From: LMUY01 sp964242925
GTDB taxonomy: Bacteria > Pseudomonadota > Alphaproteobacteria > Acetobacterales > Acetobacteraceae
Length of the DNA stretch: 36,304 nt
Assembly: GCA_964242925.1 (NCBI GenBank)
Contig: CAXTBW010000037.1
Coordinates: 1 to 36,304 of the forward strand
Direction: 5' to 3'
Position 1 is the stretch's first letter. Every line of letters begins with the position of its first letter. Position numbers and translations under genes: made by a program. Of this stretch, positions 24,004 to 31,414 are shown piece after piece. The notes beneath the pieces were generated by a model that was not told where the DNA came from, made no database searches, and saw only the letters and a list, made by a program, of their open reading frames with translations.

Positions 24004-25226
24004 CCGGCGCCGCCTGCATTCTGCTGCCGCTGCTGCTGGGCGCTCTGCATCGCTGGCTGCCGCGCTGGCGGTGGCTGTCGCCGTCGGTGGCCGGGCTGAC
24101 GGCGGCGCTGGCGTTCAGCCTGCCCTGGCAGGGCGGCGCGTTCGGCGGCTGGTTGCTGACGGACCCGCTGGCGGTCCACGTGACCATCCTGTCCGCGCTC
24201 GCCTGGCTGGCCGCGAGCGTCGCCGCCATGCTGGATGGCGAAGACGAGCCGCTCGCCGCCGCGATGGCCGGGTGCGTGAACCTGTCGTTGCTCTCGGACA
24301 GCGCCGCGTTGTCGACCGTTGCAGCCGGCGCCGCGGCGCTCGCCGCTTGCCGGATGTTGCCCACGATCAGGCCGCCCGAGGCAGCTTCGGTGTGCGGCAT
24401 CGGCCTGGCGGTGTTCGGGCTGGCGGTTCTGAGTGGCGCAGCGGCGCCGGCATTGGGCGCGGGCTGGCCGTCGCTGAGCTGGAGCGCCCTGCCCGACGCC
24501 GGCGCCCGGGCCGACGGGCTGGCGTTGGGCGTCGGGTTCGCGGCGCTGCTGCTGGGCCTGGGATGCGCCTGCGCCCTGCTGCCAATCTGGGCGGCGCTGC
24601 GCGGGGTGGCGCTGCCGCGGACGGCCGCCATGCTGGCCGGTCCGCTCGGGGCCGTCTGGCTGGTCATCGCCCTGCGGCTGCGCGGCGTGCTGGACGGCGA
24701 CGGCCACGCGATCGCGCCGGGCGGCCTGATGCTGGCGCTGGCGTTGGCGGGCCTGCTCATCGCGGCGATCTGCGCGCGGGACCGGGCGCGGCTGTTGCCC
24801 GCGGCGATCGTGGCGATGCTGGCGGCGTCCTTGTTCGGCTTCGGCCTGGGCGGCGCGGCCGCGACCGGCGCGGGATTGCTGCATCTGACGCTGGGATGCC
24901 TCGCGCTGATCGCCGCCGCGTCCGGCGGGTGGCCGGCGGCGTTGGGCCTGGCGTCGCTCGCGGCCCTACCGCCGTTCGGCCTGTTCGCCAGCTTCTTCGC
25001 GTTGCTGGCCGCGTCGTTGCAACGGGCGCCGCTGCTGGCCGCGCCGTTCGGGTTGTTGCTGGCGATCGTGGCCCTCTTCGCCCTTCCGTGGCTGCCCAGC
25101 CCGGACCGGCCTCGCCCCGCTTCGCACGTTGGCTGGGCCGGGCTGGCGCTCGCCGCCGTGGGGGGCTGGGCGATGCCGCCCGGGGTTACCGCCTGGCTGC
25201 AAGGCATCGCGGCGGCCGCGCAATGA
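24000..25226 (+). CDS. Hyf/Ehr-complex membrane subunit, HyfF (NuoN/NuoM)-like, lysine-free
   Basis: Polytopic membrane protein, 408 aa, shorter than usual HyfF (roughly 480-530). ADGLALGVGFAALLLGLGCA then LLPIW aligns by eye with the HyfF stretch that normally reads GYGTKVGLAPMHTWLPDAH. GAGLLHLTLGCLALIAAASG aligns with the LLNHALAKALLFLLAG helix. The TK lysine and the HALAK lysine are both missing. The protein contains no lysine at any position, which is decisive for loss of the usual channel residues. It keeps the PPFGLFASFFALLAA motif typical of this family. It overlaps both neighbours by ATGA. Confidence 0.82.
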   Translation: MTGAACILLPLLLGALHRWLPRWRWLSPSVAGLTAALAFSLPWQGGAFGGWLLTDPLAVHVTILSALAWLAASVAAMLDGEDEPLAAAMAGCVNLSLLSDSAALSTVAAGAAALAACRMLPTIRPPEAASVCGIGLAVFGLAVLSGAAAPALGAGWPSLSWSALPDAGARADGLALGVGFAALLLGLGCACALLPIWAALRGVALPRTAAMLAGPLGAVWLVIALRLRGVLDGDGHAIAPGGLMLALALAGLLIAAICARDRARLLPAAIVAMLAASLFGFGLGGAAATGAGLLHLTLGCLALIAAASGGWPAALGLASLAALPPFGLFASFFALLAASLQRAPLLAAPFGLLLAIVALFALPWLPSPDRPRPASHVGWAGLALAAVGGWAMPPGVTAWLQGIAAAAQ

Positions 25227-26656
25227 GCAGCGCCGCCATCCGCGCCTGCCCCGTCATCGCGTGCCAGCCCTGGCCGCGCCACGTCGTGCCGCCGGAGCAA
25301 TGGGCGCTGGTGGGCGGCGACATCGCGCTGCAGGCGCTGTGGGGCGACACCGCCGAGGTCTACGCGCTGTTCCTGGACGAGGCGGCCCAGCCGCTGCTCG
25401 CCTCCACCCCGGTGCATGACGGCCGCTACCCCGCGCTCTCCCGGCGCTTCCCCGCCGCTGCGGCGCTCGAGCGGATGGTGCGCGATCTGTGGGGCCACGA
25501 AGCGGACGGCGCCGAGGATGCGCGGCCCTGGCTGGACCACGGGCGGTGGCGCCTGACCCGGCCGCTCGCCGCCCGGCATGGGCCCGGCGGCGGCGACACC
25601 GAGCCTGTGTTCCGCCCCGTTCCCGGCGACTGGATGCAGCTGCCGATCGGCCCGGTCGACGGGTCCCTCGCCGAGCCGGCGCACCTGCGCGCGCATTTGG
25701 CCGGGGATCGCGTCGCGGCGCTGGAGGCGCGGCTGGGCTACGCGCACAAGGGCTCGCTGCAGCTGATGCGCGGCAAATCCCCGCGCGCCGCCGCCCGCTT
25801 CGCCGCCCGGCTGTCGGCGGACGCGACCGTGGCCCACAGCCTTGCTTTCGCCCGCGCGGCGGAGGTGGCGCTCGGCGTCGAAGCGCCGCCCCGCGCCGTT
25901 ATCCTGCGCGGGATCATGGCGGAGACCGAGCGCATCGCCATCCACCTCGGCGACCTGGCTGCCGCCTGCGCCGCCCGGCCGCGCTTGGCCACCCAGTTGG
26001 GCGTTCACCGCGAGGCCATGCTGCGCGCGTCCGCCGTCGCCTGGGGGCATCGGATGATGATGGACTGCGTGACGCCCGGCGGCCTGGTTGCAGACATCGC
26101 GGCGCCCGGCCCGGCCGCGTTGGCCGCCGCCGTCGCCGACCTGCCGTCGCCGGACCGGCTGTTGGACGGCCTGGGCGAGGGCGTCGGCGTGGTTCCCGCC
26201 GCCGCGCTCGCCGCCTTTGCCCCGGGCGGCGTGGCCGGACGCGCCGCCGGGTCCCCGGCGGACGCGCGCCGCTGGCCGGGTTACCCGCCCTACGCCGCAT
26301 TCCCCAGCGCGACGCTGACCGGCGCCGATGTGGCGGCTCGGTTGCGGGTTCGCCTGCTGGAGATCCCGGCGAGCGTCGATTTGCTGCTCGGCTGGCTGGG
26401 CGAGCTGCCGCCCGGCCCGGTCGCGGTCGCGCTGCCGATGGGCAGCGGCGAGGGCCTGGCCGTGGCGGAGAGCCCGCGCGGCCCGGCATGGCACTGGATG
26501 CGACTCGATGGCGGTCTGATCGGCGCCGCCTTCGCCGCGGACCCGAGCTGGCTGCTGTGGCCCTTGCAGGAAGCCGCGAGCGTTGGCGCCGCGGCTGGCG
26601 ACCTCAGGCTGATCGACCGCTCGTTCGCCTGCGCCCGCTCCGGGGTCGACCTGTGA
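25223..26656 (+). CDS. Hyf/Ehr-complex large subunit, fused NuoC-NuoD-like, no NiFe cysteines
   Basis: Peripheral subunit of 477 aa combining a NuoC-like domain (about residues 25-110: EVYALFLDEA, GRYPALSRRFPAAAALERM, then DLWG and RPWLDHGRW) with a NuoD/large-hydrogenase-like domain (PIGPVDGSLAEPAHLRAHLA, RLGYAHKGSLQLM, ILRGIMAETERIAIHLGDL). Group 4 hydrogenases have CGICG before the AHS motif; here it is SADATVAHS (198-206). The C-terminal DPCxxC is replaced by SFACARSGVDL. No CxxC occurs anywhere. The GPVHxG histidine is Asp (GPVDGS), and the complex I quinone tyrosine position before HS is Val by eye alignment. These losses fit Ehr (hydrogenase-related) complexes, so it is not expected to be a hydrogenase. 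Confidence 0.88.
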   Translation: MSSAAIRACPVIACQPWPRHVVPPEQWALVGGDIALQALWGDTAEVYALFLDEAAQPLLASTPVHDGRYPALSRRFPAAAALERMVRDLWGHEADGAEDARPWLDHGRWRLTRPLAARHGPGGGDTEPVFRPVPGDWMQLPIGPVDGSLAEPAHLRAHLAGDRVAALEARLGYAHKGSLQLMRGKSPRAAARFAARLSADATVAHSLAFARAAEVALGVEAPPRAVILRGIMAETERIAIHLGDLAAACAARPRLATQLGVHREAMLRASAVAWGHRMMMDCVTPGGLVADIAAPGPAALAAAVADLPSPDRLLDGLGEGVGVVPAAALAAFAPGGVAGRAAGSPADARRWPGYPPYAAFPSATLTGADVAARLRVRLLEIPASVDLLLGWLGELPPGPVAVALPMGSGEGLAVAESPRGPAWHWMRLDGGLIGAAFAADPSWLLWPLQEAASVGAAAGDLRLIDRSFACARSGVDL

Positions 26657-27168
26657 TCGCGCCCGAGCCGTTCGCGGCGCCGCCGGCCGACACCGTGGCG
26701 GCGCTCGCCGCGCGGCTGGACACGGCGTCCCAGGTGCGGCTGGGCCGCAGCCTGGCGCTGTTCCACGTGCCGACCGGGGGCTGCGGCGGATGCGAGCGGG
26801 AACTGGCGGCGCTGTCGGGCGCCGTCTACGCGATGGAGCGTTACGGGCTCGGCTTCGTGGCCAAGCCGCGCCATGCCGACGTCCTAGTCGCGACCGGTCC
26901 GTTGACCGCCAACATGCGGGAGGCGTTGGCGCAGGCCTATGCCGCGATGCCGGAGCCGAAATGGGTGGTGTCGGTCGGCGACTGCGCGGTGGATGGCGGC
27001 GTGTTCAAGGGCAGCTACGCCGTGGATGGCGGGATCGGCGGGTCGCTCCCGGTGGACCTGATCGTGCGCGGCTGCCCACCAGCGCCGGCGGACATCCTGG
27101 CCGGGTTGCTGACCTTGCTGGCGGCCAACGCGCCGCCGGTCCCGCCGCGGCTGCTGCGGCGTCGTTGA
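26653..27168 (+). CDS. Hyf/Ehr-complex small subunit, NuoB/HyfI-like, Fe-S cysteines intact
   Basis: Peripheral Fe-S subunit of 171 aa related to NuoB, HycG and HyfI. All four ligands of the N2-type [4Fe-4S] cluster are present: Cys44 and Cys47 (TGGCGGCERE), Cys111 (SVGDCAVDGG) and Cys141 (VRGCPPAP). Other conserved parts are VATGPLTANM and FKGSYAVDGGIGGSLPVD. Start GTG 26653 overlaps the preceding stop (GTGA). No separate NuoI/HyfH-like ferredoxin subunit and no maturation genes are present in the window, so the electron partner is not visible. Confidence 0.92.
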   Translation: MIAPEPFAAPPADTVAALAARLDTASQVRLGRSLALFHVPTGGCGGCERELAALSGAVYAMERYGLGFVAKPRHADVLVATGPLTANMREALAQAYAAMPEPKWVVSVGDCAVDGGVFKGSYAVDGGIGGSLPVDLIVRGCPPAPADILAGLLTLLAANAPPVPPRLLRRR

Positions 27169-27180
27169 GCTAGCCACCCG

Positions 27181-27276
27181 TTGTCCCTGCTTGGCGGTGC
27201 GACGATCCAGGCGGGCGCGTGCGGTGGCGCCCGCTGGATTGCTTCGTCGCAAGCGCTCCTCGCAACGACGAGAATG
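27181..27276. repeat. Dispersed repeat, family R3, copy 1 (one arm well preserved)
   Basis: CTGGATTGCTTCGTCGCAAG begins at 27234 and continues through GCGCTCCTCGCAACGACG to 27270. It is the reverse complement of the left arm of the element at 35337, with one inserted base and one substitution. The expected opposite arm is degenerate (GCGACGATCCAG around 27199-27210). It lies in the 136-base gap between the convergent NuoB-like and DUF1489 genes. Nothing else is visible in this gap. Confidence 0.7.
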
Positions 27277-27304
27277 GCGCGGCAACATCGGTCCCGCTTA
27301 TGCT

Positions 27305-27718
27305 CTACAGCAGGCACAACTCGCGCAACTGCCGCGCAAGTTCGTGCGGCAGTTGCGCCTCGGCCGAGTCGGCGCGCAGGTCGAGGGGGGCGTCCTCGCC
27401 GCGGAGGTAACGCCAGCCCTGGAACGCCTTCACCGGGCGGCCGGACAGCGGCACCAGCGCCGCGTCGAGCATGATTGCGGCGCACGCCGTGCCGTCTTCC
27501 CGGCAGGCAGGCTCAAGCGCCGTGATGCGTTGTCGCAATAGCATCGTGCCGGCGATCACCCAGTAGAGCGAACCGCCGGCCGTGATCTCGGCCGAGCGGC
27601 GCGGCATGTGCCGGGTCAGGTGGCGCAAGGGCCGGTCGCCCGCCGCGCGCTGCGCCTGCCATTGCCGCAACTCCGCAGGGTCCCGCACGCCGACGCACAG
27701 CTTCATCAGGTGCAACAT
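27305..27718 (-). CDS. DUF1489 family protein
   Basis: A 137-aa soluble protein resembling the DUF1489 family of alphaproteobacteria. Landmarks: MLHLMKLCVGVRDPAELRQW at the N-terminus, RHLTRHMPRRSAEITAGG, SLYWVIAGTMLLRQRI, and VPLSGRPVKAFQGWRYL. ATG 27718 gives this standard N-terminus; the frame is open further upstream, but that part is antisense to aapJ. No ribosome site is obvious. It is a single gene divergent from aapJ across a 109-base gap. The family has no function that I know of. Confidence 0.88.
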   Translation of the reverse strand: MLHLMKLCVGVRDPAELRQWQAQRAAGDRPLRHLTRHMPRRSAEITAGGSLYWVIAGTMLLRQRITALEPACREDGTACAAIMLDAALVPLSGRPVKAFQGWRYLRGEDAPLDLRADSAEAQLPHELARQLRELCLL

Positions 27719-27758
27719 CGGGTGGACAGATGGTCGATGCCGCGCCGTGTCGCAACCA

Positions 27759-27787
27759 TTGACTCCGAAAGCGAACGAAGCGACATC
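27759..27787 (+). promoter_or_regulatory. Weak candidate aapJ promoter
   Basis: TTGACT at 27759-27764 is followed after 17 bases by GACATC (27782-27787), 41 bases before the aapJ ATG. The -35 is good and the -10 poor. It is the best candidate I can see in the 109-base gap between the divergent DUF1489 and aapJ genes. Confidence 0.35.
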
Positions 27788-27827
27788 GCACCGCCGCAGG
27801 GCTGCCCTGCATTTGGGAGAATACGCG

Positions 27828-28853
27828 ATGAAGTGTTTCAGGGCAGTCGGCGCAGCCGCGCTGGCGATCGGGTTCGCCACGGCGGCGGCGCACGCGCAAG
27901 GGTCCGGATCAGCAACGCTCGACGCGATCAAGGCGCGCGGCATGCTGGTTTGCGGCGTGTCCACCGGCGTGGCCGGCTTCTCGCTCGCCGACAGCCAGGG
28001 CGTGATCAGGGGCATCGACGCGGACGATTGCCGCGCAGTCACTGCGGCCATCTTCGGCGACGCCACCAAGGTGCGCTTTGTGCCCACCACCACCGTCAAC
28101 CGTTTCACCGCGCTGCAGTCCGGCGAAGTCGACGTGCTGATCCGCGAGACGACCTGGACGCTGGGCCGCGAGGGCAACCTCGGCCTCGAGTTCACCGACG
28201 TGAACTACTATGACGGCACCGGCTTCCTCGTGAAGGCGTCCGCCAACGTGACGGCCGCCAAGGAGCTGGACGGCGCCACGGTCTGCGTGCAGCCCGGCAC
28301 CAGCACCGAGCTGGCCATCGCGGACTACTTCCGCAACAACAACATCAAGTTCAACCCGGTCGAGATCCAGGACCAGAACGAGATCCAGAACGCGTTCCTG
28401 TCCGGCCGCTGCGACGCCTATTCGACCGACAGCTCGGCGCTCGCCGGCTTCCGCTTCCAGCAGGGCGACAAAGCCAAGGACCTGGTGCTGCTGCCGGACA
28501 TCATCAGCAAGGAGCCGCTCGGCCCGATGGTCCGCAAGGGCGACGACAAGTTCCTAGACCTGGTCAAGTGGGTGCACTACGCGCAGCTGACCGCCGAGGA
28601 AGACGGCCTCGACAGCAAGAACATCGACACCTTCATGACCAACACGAACCCGGAGATCCGCCGGTTGCTGGGCCTCGAGGGCGACATGGGCAAGGCGCTC
28701 GGCGTCGACAACAAGTGGGCTTACAACGCGATCAAGCAGGTCGGCAATTTCGCCGAGGTGTGGGACCGCAACATCACCGTGCTGGGGGTCCCGCGCGGCA
28801 TCAACGCGCTGTGGAACAAGGGCGGCCTGCAATACCCGCCGCCGATCCGCTGA
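27828..28853 (+). CDS. aapJ: General L-amino acid ABC transporter, substrate-binding protein
   Basis: Periplasmic receptor of an AapJQMP-type importer for a broad range of L-amino acids, 341 aa. A Sec signal (MKCFRAVGAAALAIGFATAA, cleavage near AHA-Q) is followed by LDAIKARGMLVCGVSTGVAG, the usual Aap start, then GIDADDCRAVTAAIFGD, NRFTALQSGEVDVLIRETTW, and FLSGRCDAYSTDSSALA. The C-terminus (GLQYPPPIR) is canonical. The chosen ATG has GGGAGA 7 bases upstream. A hairpin-terminator lies just downstream, consistent with the receptor being made in excess of the membrane subunits. Confidence 0.96.
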   Translation: MKCFRAVGAAALAIGFATAAAHAQGSGSATLDAIKARGMLVCGVSTGVAGFSLADSQGVIRGIDADDCRAVTAAIFGDATKVRFVPTTTVNRFTALQSGEVDVLIRETTWTLGREGNLGLEFTDVNYYDGTGFLVKASANVTAAKELDGATVCVQPGTSTELAIADYFRNNNIKFNPVEIQDQNEIQNAFLSGRCDAYSTDSSALAGFRFQQGDKAKDLVLLPDIISKEPLGPMVRKGDDKFLDLVKWVHYAQLTAEEDGLDSKNIDTFMTNTNPEIRRLLGLEGDMGKALGVDNKWAYNAIKQVGNFAEVWDRNITVLGVPRGINALWNKGGLQYPPPIR

Positions 28854-28877
28854 TCTTCTAACCAACTGCACAAAATG

Positions 28878-28908
28878 AGCGCCGTTCCCGTTTGGGGGCG
28901 GCGCTTTT
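28878..28908 (+). terminator. Hairpin terminator/attenuator between aapJ and aapQ
   Basis: AGCGCCG (28878-28884) pairs with CGGCGCT (28899-28905), with an additional CCC/GGG pairing inside the loop, and the stem is followed by TTT (28906-28908). It begins 25 bases after the aapJ stop. It fits a partial rho-independent terminator that lets a fraction of transcripts continue into aapQ, aapM and aapP. The short T-run suggests incomplete termination. Confidence 0.65.
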
Positions 28909-29009
28909 CGTCTGTTAAGACGCAAGCCTCCCCGTTGCACTCTGCAATGCCGTCGAAGTATGACAGCCATGCGCGGGATGGGCCGCTGCCGACCGAGGAT
29001 GTTGCTTGG

Positions 29010-30224
29010 ATGTCAGGCGCCGTTGCCGACCCCCGATTGATGGCGCCCCGCGCCGCCCCGCGCCGCCCGATGCGCATCAATTGGTCGGACCCGAAATTCC
29101 GCGCGATCGTCTGGCAAGTCGTCGTGGTTGGCTTCGTGCTGGCCATCATCGGTTACCTGATCCGCAACACGGCGCAAAACCTGGCCGCGCGCCACATCGC
29201 AACCGGCTTCGGCTTCCTGGGGGCCGTGGCGCCCATTCCGATCGGCGAGCACCTGATCGAATACACGCCGTCGGTCAGCAGCTATGGCCGCGCCATGGTG
29301 GTGGGCATCCTCAACACGCTGAAGGTGGCCGTTGTCGGCGTTATCCTCGCAACGATCCTAGGCACCACGATCGGCATCGCCCGGCTGTCCAAGAACTGGC
29401 TGGTGGCCAAGCTCGCCGCCGTCTACGTCGAGGTGATCCGCGACATACCGGTGCTGCTCCAATTGGTGTTCTGGTACGGCCTGGTGCAGACGCTCCCGCC
29501 GCTTGCGACCGCGTTCAACCCTGTCGCCGGCGTGTTCCTGTCCAAGGCCGGGCTCCGCGTGCCCTCGCTGGATTGGCAGACCGCGCATGGCTGGGCGCTG
29601 GCGGCCTTCTTGCTCGGCTTGATCGGCACGATCGCCTGGTCGGGGGTGGCGGCCAAGCGCCAAGCTGAGACAGGCCTGCGCCCGAAGACCTGGCCGGTGG
29701 CGCTGGCGTTGCTGGTGGCCCTGCCGCTGCTGGTCTGGGCGGCGCTGGGCGCTCCGTTCCACCTCGACATGCCCACCAAGACGCGATTCAGCTTCAACGG
29801 CGGGGTGACCCTGTTGTCCCCGGAATACACCGTCCTCGTGATGGGGTTAGTGATCTACACCGCGTCCTATATCGCCGAGATCGTCCGCTCCGGCATCCAG
29901 GCGGTGCCGCAAGGGCAGTGGGAGGCGGCCGGCGCGCTCGGCTTGCGTTCCAGCGCGGTGCTGCGCCGGGTGGTGCTGCCGCAGGCGCTGCGGGTGGTGA
30001 TCCCGCCGATGACCAGCCAGTATCTGAACCTCACCAAGAACAGCTCGCTCGCGGTCGCGGTCGGGTATGCCGACGTGGTCGGGATCGACGTGACGATGCT
30101 CAACCAGACGGGCCAGTCGGTCGAGGGCATTGCGCTCGTCATGGCGGTGTTCCTGACCATCAGCCTGTCCATCAGTCTGTTCATGAACTGGTACAACGCC
30201 CGGATCGCGTTGGTGGAGCGCTGA
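29010..30224 (+). CDS. aapQ: General L-amino acid ABC transporter, permease
   Basis: Inner-membrane permease, 404 aa, the usual AapQ length. It shows INWSDPKFRAIVWQVVVVG (start of helix 1), NTLKVAVVGVILATILGTTI, VEVIRDIPVLLQLVFWYG, and the coupling loop EAAGALGLRSSAVLRRVVLP, ending FMNWYNARIALVER. The frame is open from 28875, but that start lies in the aapJ terminator; ATG 29010 with GAGG at 28995-28998 gives the expected length. It ends 4 bases before aapM. Confidence 0.94.
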   Translation: MSGAVADPRLMAPRAAPRRPMRINWSDPKFRAIVWQVVVVGFVLAIIGYLIRNTAQNLAARHIATGFGFLGAVAPIPIGEHLIEYTPSVSSYGRAMVVGILNTLKVAVVGVILATILGTTIGIARLSKNWLVAKLAAVYVEVIRDIPVLLQLVFWYGLVQTLPPLATAFNPVAGVFLSKAGLRVPSLDWQTAHGWALAAFLLGLIGTIAWSGVAAKRQAETGLRPKTWPVALALLVALPLLVWAALGAPFHLDMPTKTRFSFNGGVTLLSPEYTVLVMGLVIYTASYIAEIVRSGIQAVPQGQWEAAGALGLRSSAVLRRVVLPQALRVVIPPMTSQYLNLTKNSSLAVAVGYADVVGIDVTMLNQTGQSVEGIALVMAVFLTISLSISLFMNWYNARIALVER

Positions 30225-30228
30225 CGCC

Positions 30229-31401
30229 GTGAGCGAGATCGCAACGACAAACGTCGACCCGGTCCCCTCGGTCGCTGGCCAGGCGACCGTCGTGGCGACA
30301 GCGCGCAACCGGCCTGCCGCCATTGCGCACGGCCCGCTCGGCTGGTTGCGGCAGAGCCTGTTCAGCACCTGGCCGTCGGCCATCGTCAGCGTCGTGCTAA
30401 TCGCGCTGCTCGCGCGGTGGGCCTATCAGTTCGTCGAGTGGGGGCTGGTCAACGCAGTCTGGACCGTGCCGCAGGGCGCCAACGGCGCCGACACCAGCGC
30501 CTGCCGCAACGTGCAGGGCGTAGGCGCCTGCTGGGCGGTGCTGACGGACAAGTATCGGCTGATCCTGTTCGGCCGGTTCCCCTTCGACCAGCAGTGGCGG
30601 CCCTTGATCGTGGTGCTGCTGTTCCTCGCGTTATACGGCCTCTCGGCTTGGCGGGTGCTTTGGCGCAAGGAGCTGCTGCTCGTCTGGGTCGGCATCCTGG
30701 CCGCGATCGGCATGCTGATGTGGGGCGGTTTCGCCGGGCTCGCGTTCGTGCCGCAGGACGTATGGGGTGGGCTGCCGCTCACGCTGATCCTGTCGACCTT
30801 CGGCCTAGCCTTCGCCTTTCCGCTTTCGGTGCTGGTGGCGCTCGGCCGCCGCTCGACCCACCTGCCGGTGATCAAGGCCCTGTGCGTGCTGTATGTCGAG
30901 CTGATCCGGGGCGTGCCGCTGATTACGCTGCTGTTCATGGCGAGCGTGATGTTCCCGCTGTTCCTGCCGCAGGGGATCGACATCGACAAGCTGCTGCGCG
31001 TGCAGGTCGCGATCATCCTGTTCGCCGGCGCCTACCTGGCCGAGGTCGTGCGCGGCGGCCTGCAGGCGCTGCCGAAAGGCCAATACGAGGCGGCCGACGC
31101 GCTTGGCCTGTCCTACTGGAAAAAGACCAGCCTGATCGTGTTGCCGCAGGCGCTGCGCTTGGTGATTCCGCCGTTGGTCAACACGTTCATCGGGTTCTTC
31201 AAGGACACCAGCCTGGTGCTGATCATCGGCCTGTTCGACGTGCTGGCGACCGGCAAGCTGGCCGTCACCGACCCGGCCTTCAGCGCCTACGCGACCGAGG
31301 TCTACATCGCCCTGGCCGTGCTGTACTTCGCATTCTGTTACACTATGGCCCGCTATTCGCGCGGGTTGGAGCGCGAGTTCTCGCGCGCCCGCAACCGTTG
31401 A
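30229..31401 (+). CDS. aapM: General L-amino acid ABC transporter, permease
   Basis: Second inner-membrane permease of the Aap system, 390 aa, starting at GTG 30229. A cytoplasmic N-terminus of about 45 residues precedes the first helix. Characteristic parts are LVNAVWTVPQGANG, RNVQGVGACWAVL, GGLPLTLILSTFGLAFAFPL, YVELIRGVPLITLLFMASVM, and the coupling loop EAADALGLSYWKKTSLIVLP. It ends RYSRGLEREFSRARNR, as in the family. The segment ADTSACRNVQGVGACW is a periplasmic loop with a possible disulfide. It is followed after 13 bases by aapP. Confidence 0.95.
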   Translation: MSEIATTNVDPVPSVAGQATVVATARNRPAAIAHGPLGWLRQSLFSTWPSAIVSVVLIALLARWAYQFVEWGLVNAVWTVPQGANGADTSACRNVQGVGACWAVLTDKYRLILFGRFPFDQQWRPLIVVLLFLALYGLSAWRVLWRKELLLVWVGILAAIGMLMWGGFAGLAFVPQDVWGGLPLTLILSTFGLAFAFPLSVLVALGRRSTHLPVIKALCVLYVELIRGVPLITLLFMASVMFPLFLPQGIDIDKLLRVQVAIILFAGAYLAEVVRGGLQALPKGQYEAADALGLSYWKKTSLIVLPQALRLVIPPLVNTFIGFFKDTSLVLIIGLFDVLATGKLAVTDPAFSAYATEVYIALAVLYFAFCYTMARYSRGLEREFSRARNR

Positions 31402-31414
31402 GGGAGACGCCGCA

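Noticed and set aside
23780..26494. Open frame of about 900 codons on the minus strand
   Set aside because: It is antisense to four well-supported Hyf/Ehr-like genes, has Ala/Arg/Pro/Gly-dominated composition, and no recognisable motif.
20805..27168. A functional group 4 [NiFe]-hydrogenase or a copy of complex I
   Set aside because: The NiFe cysteines are missing and there are no maturation, ferredoxin or NADH-oxidising subunits; gene order and NuoC-NuoD fusion match the Hyf/Ehr type rather than Nuo.
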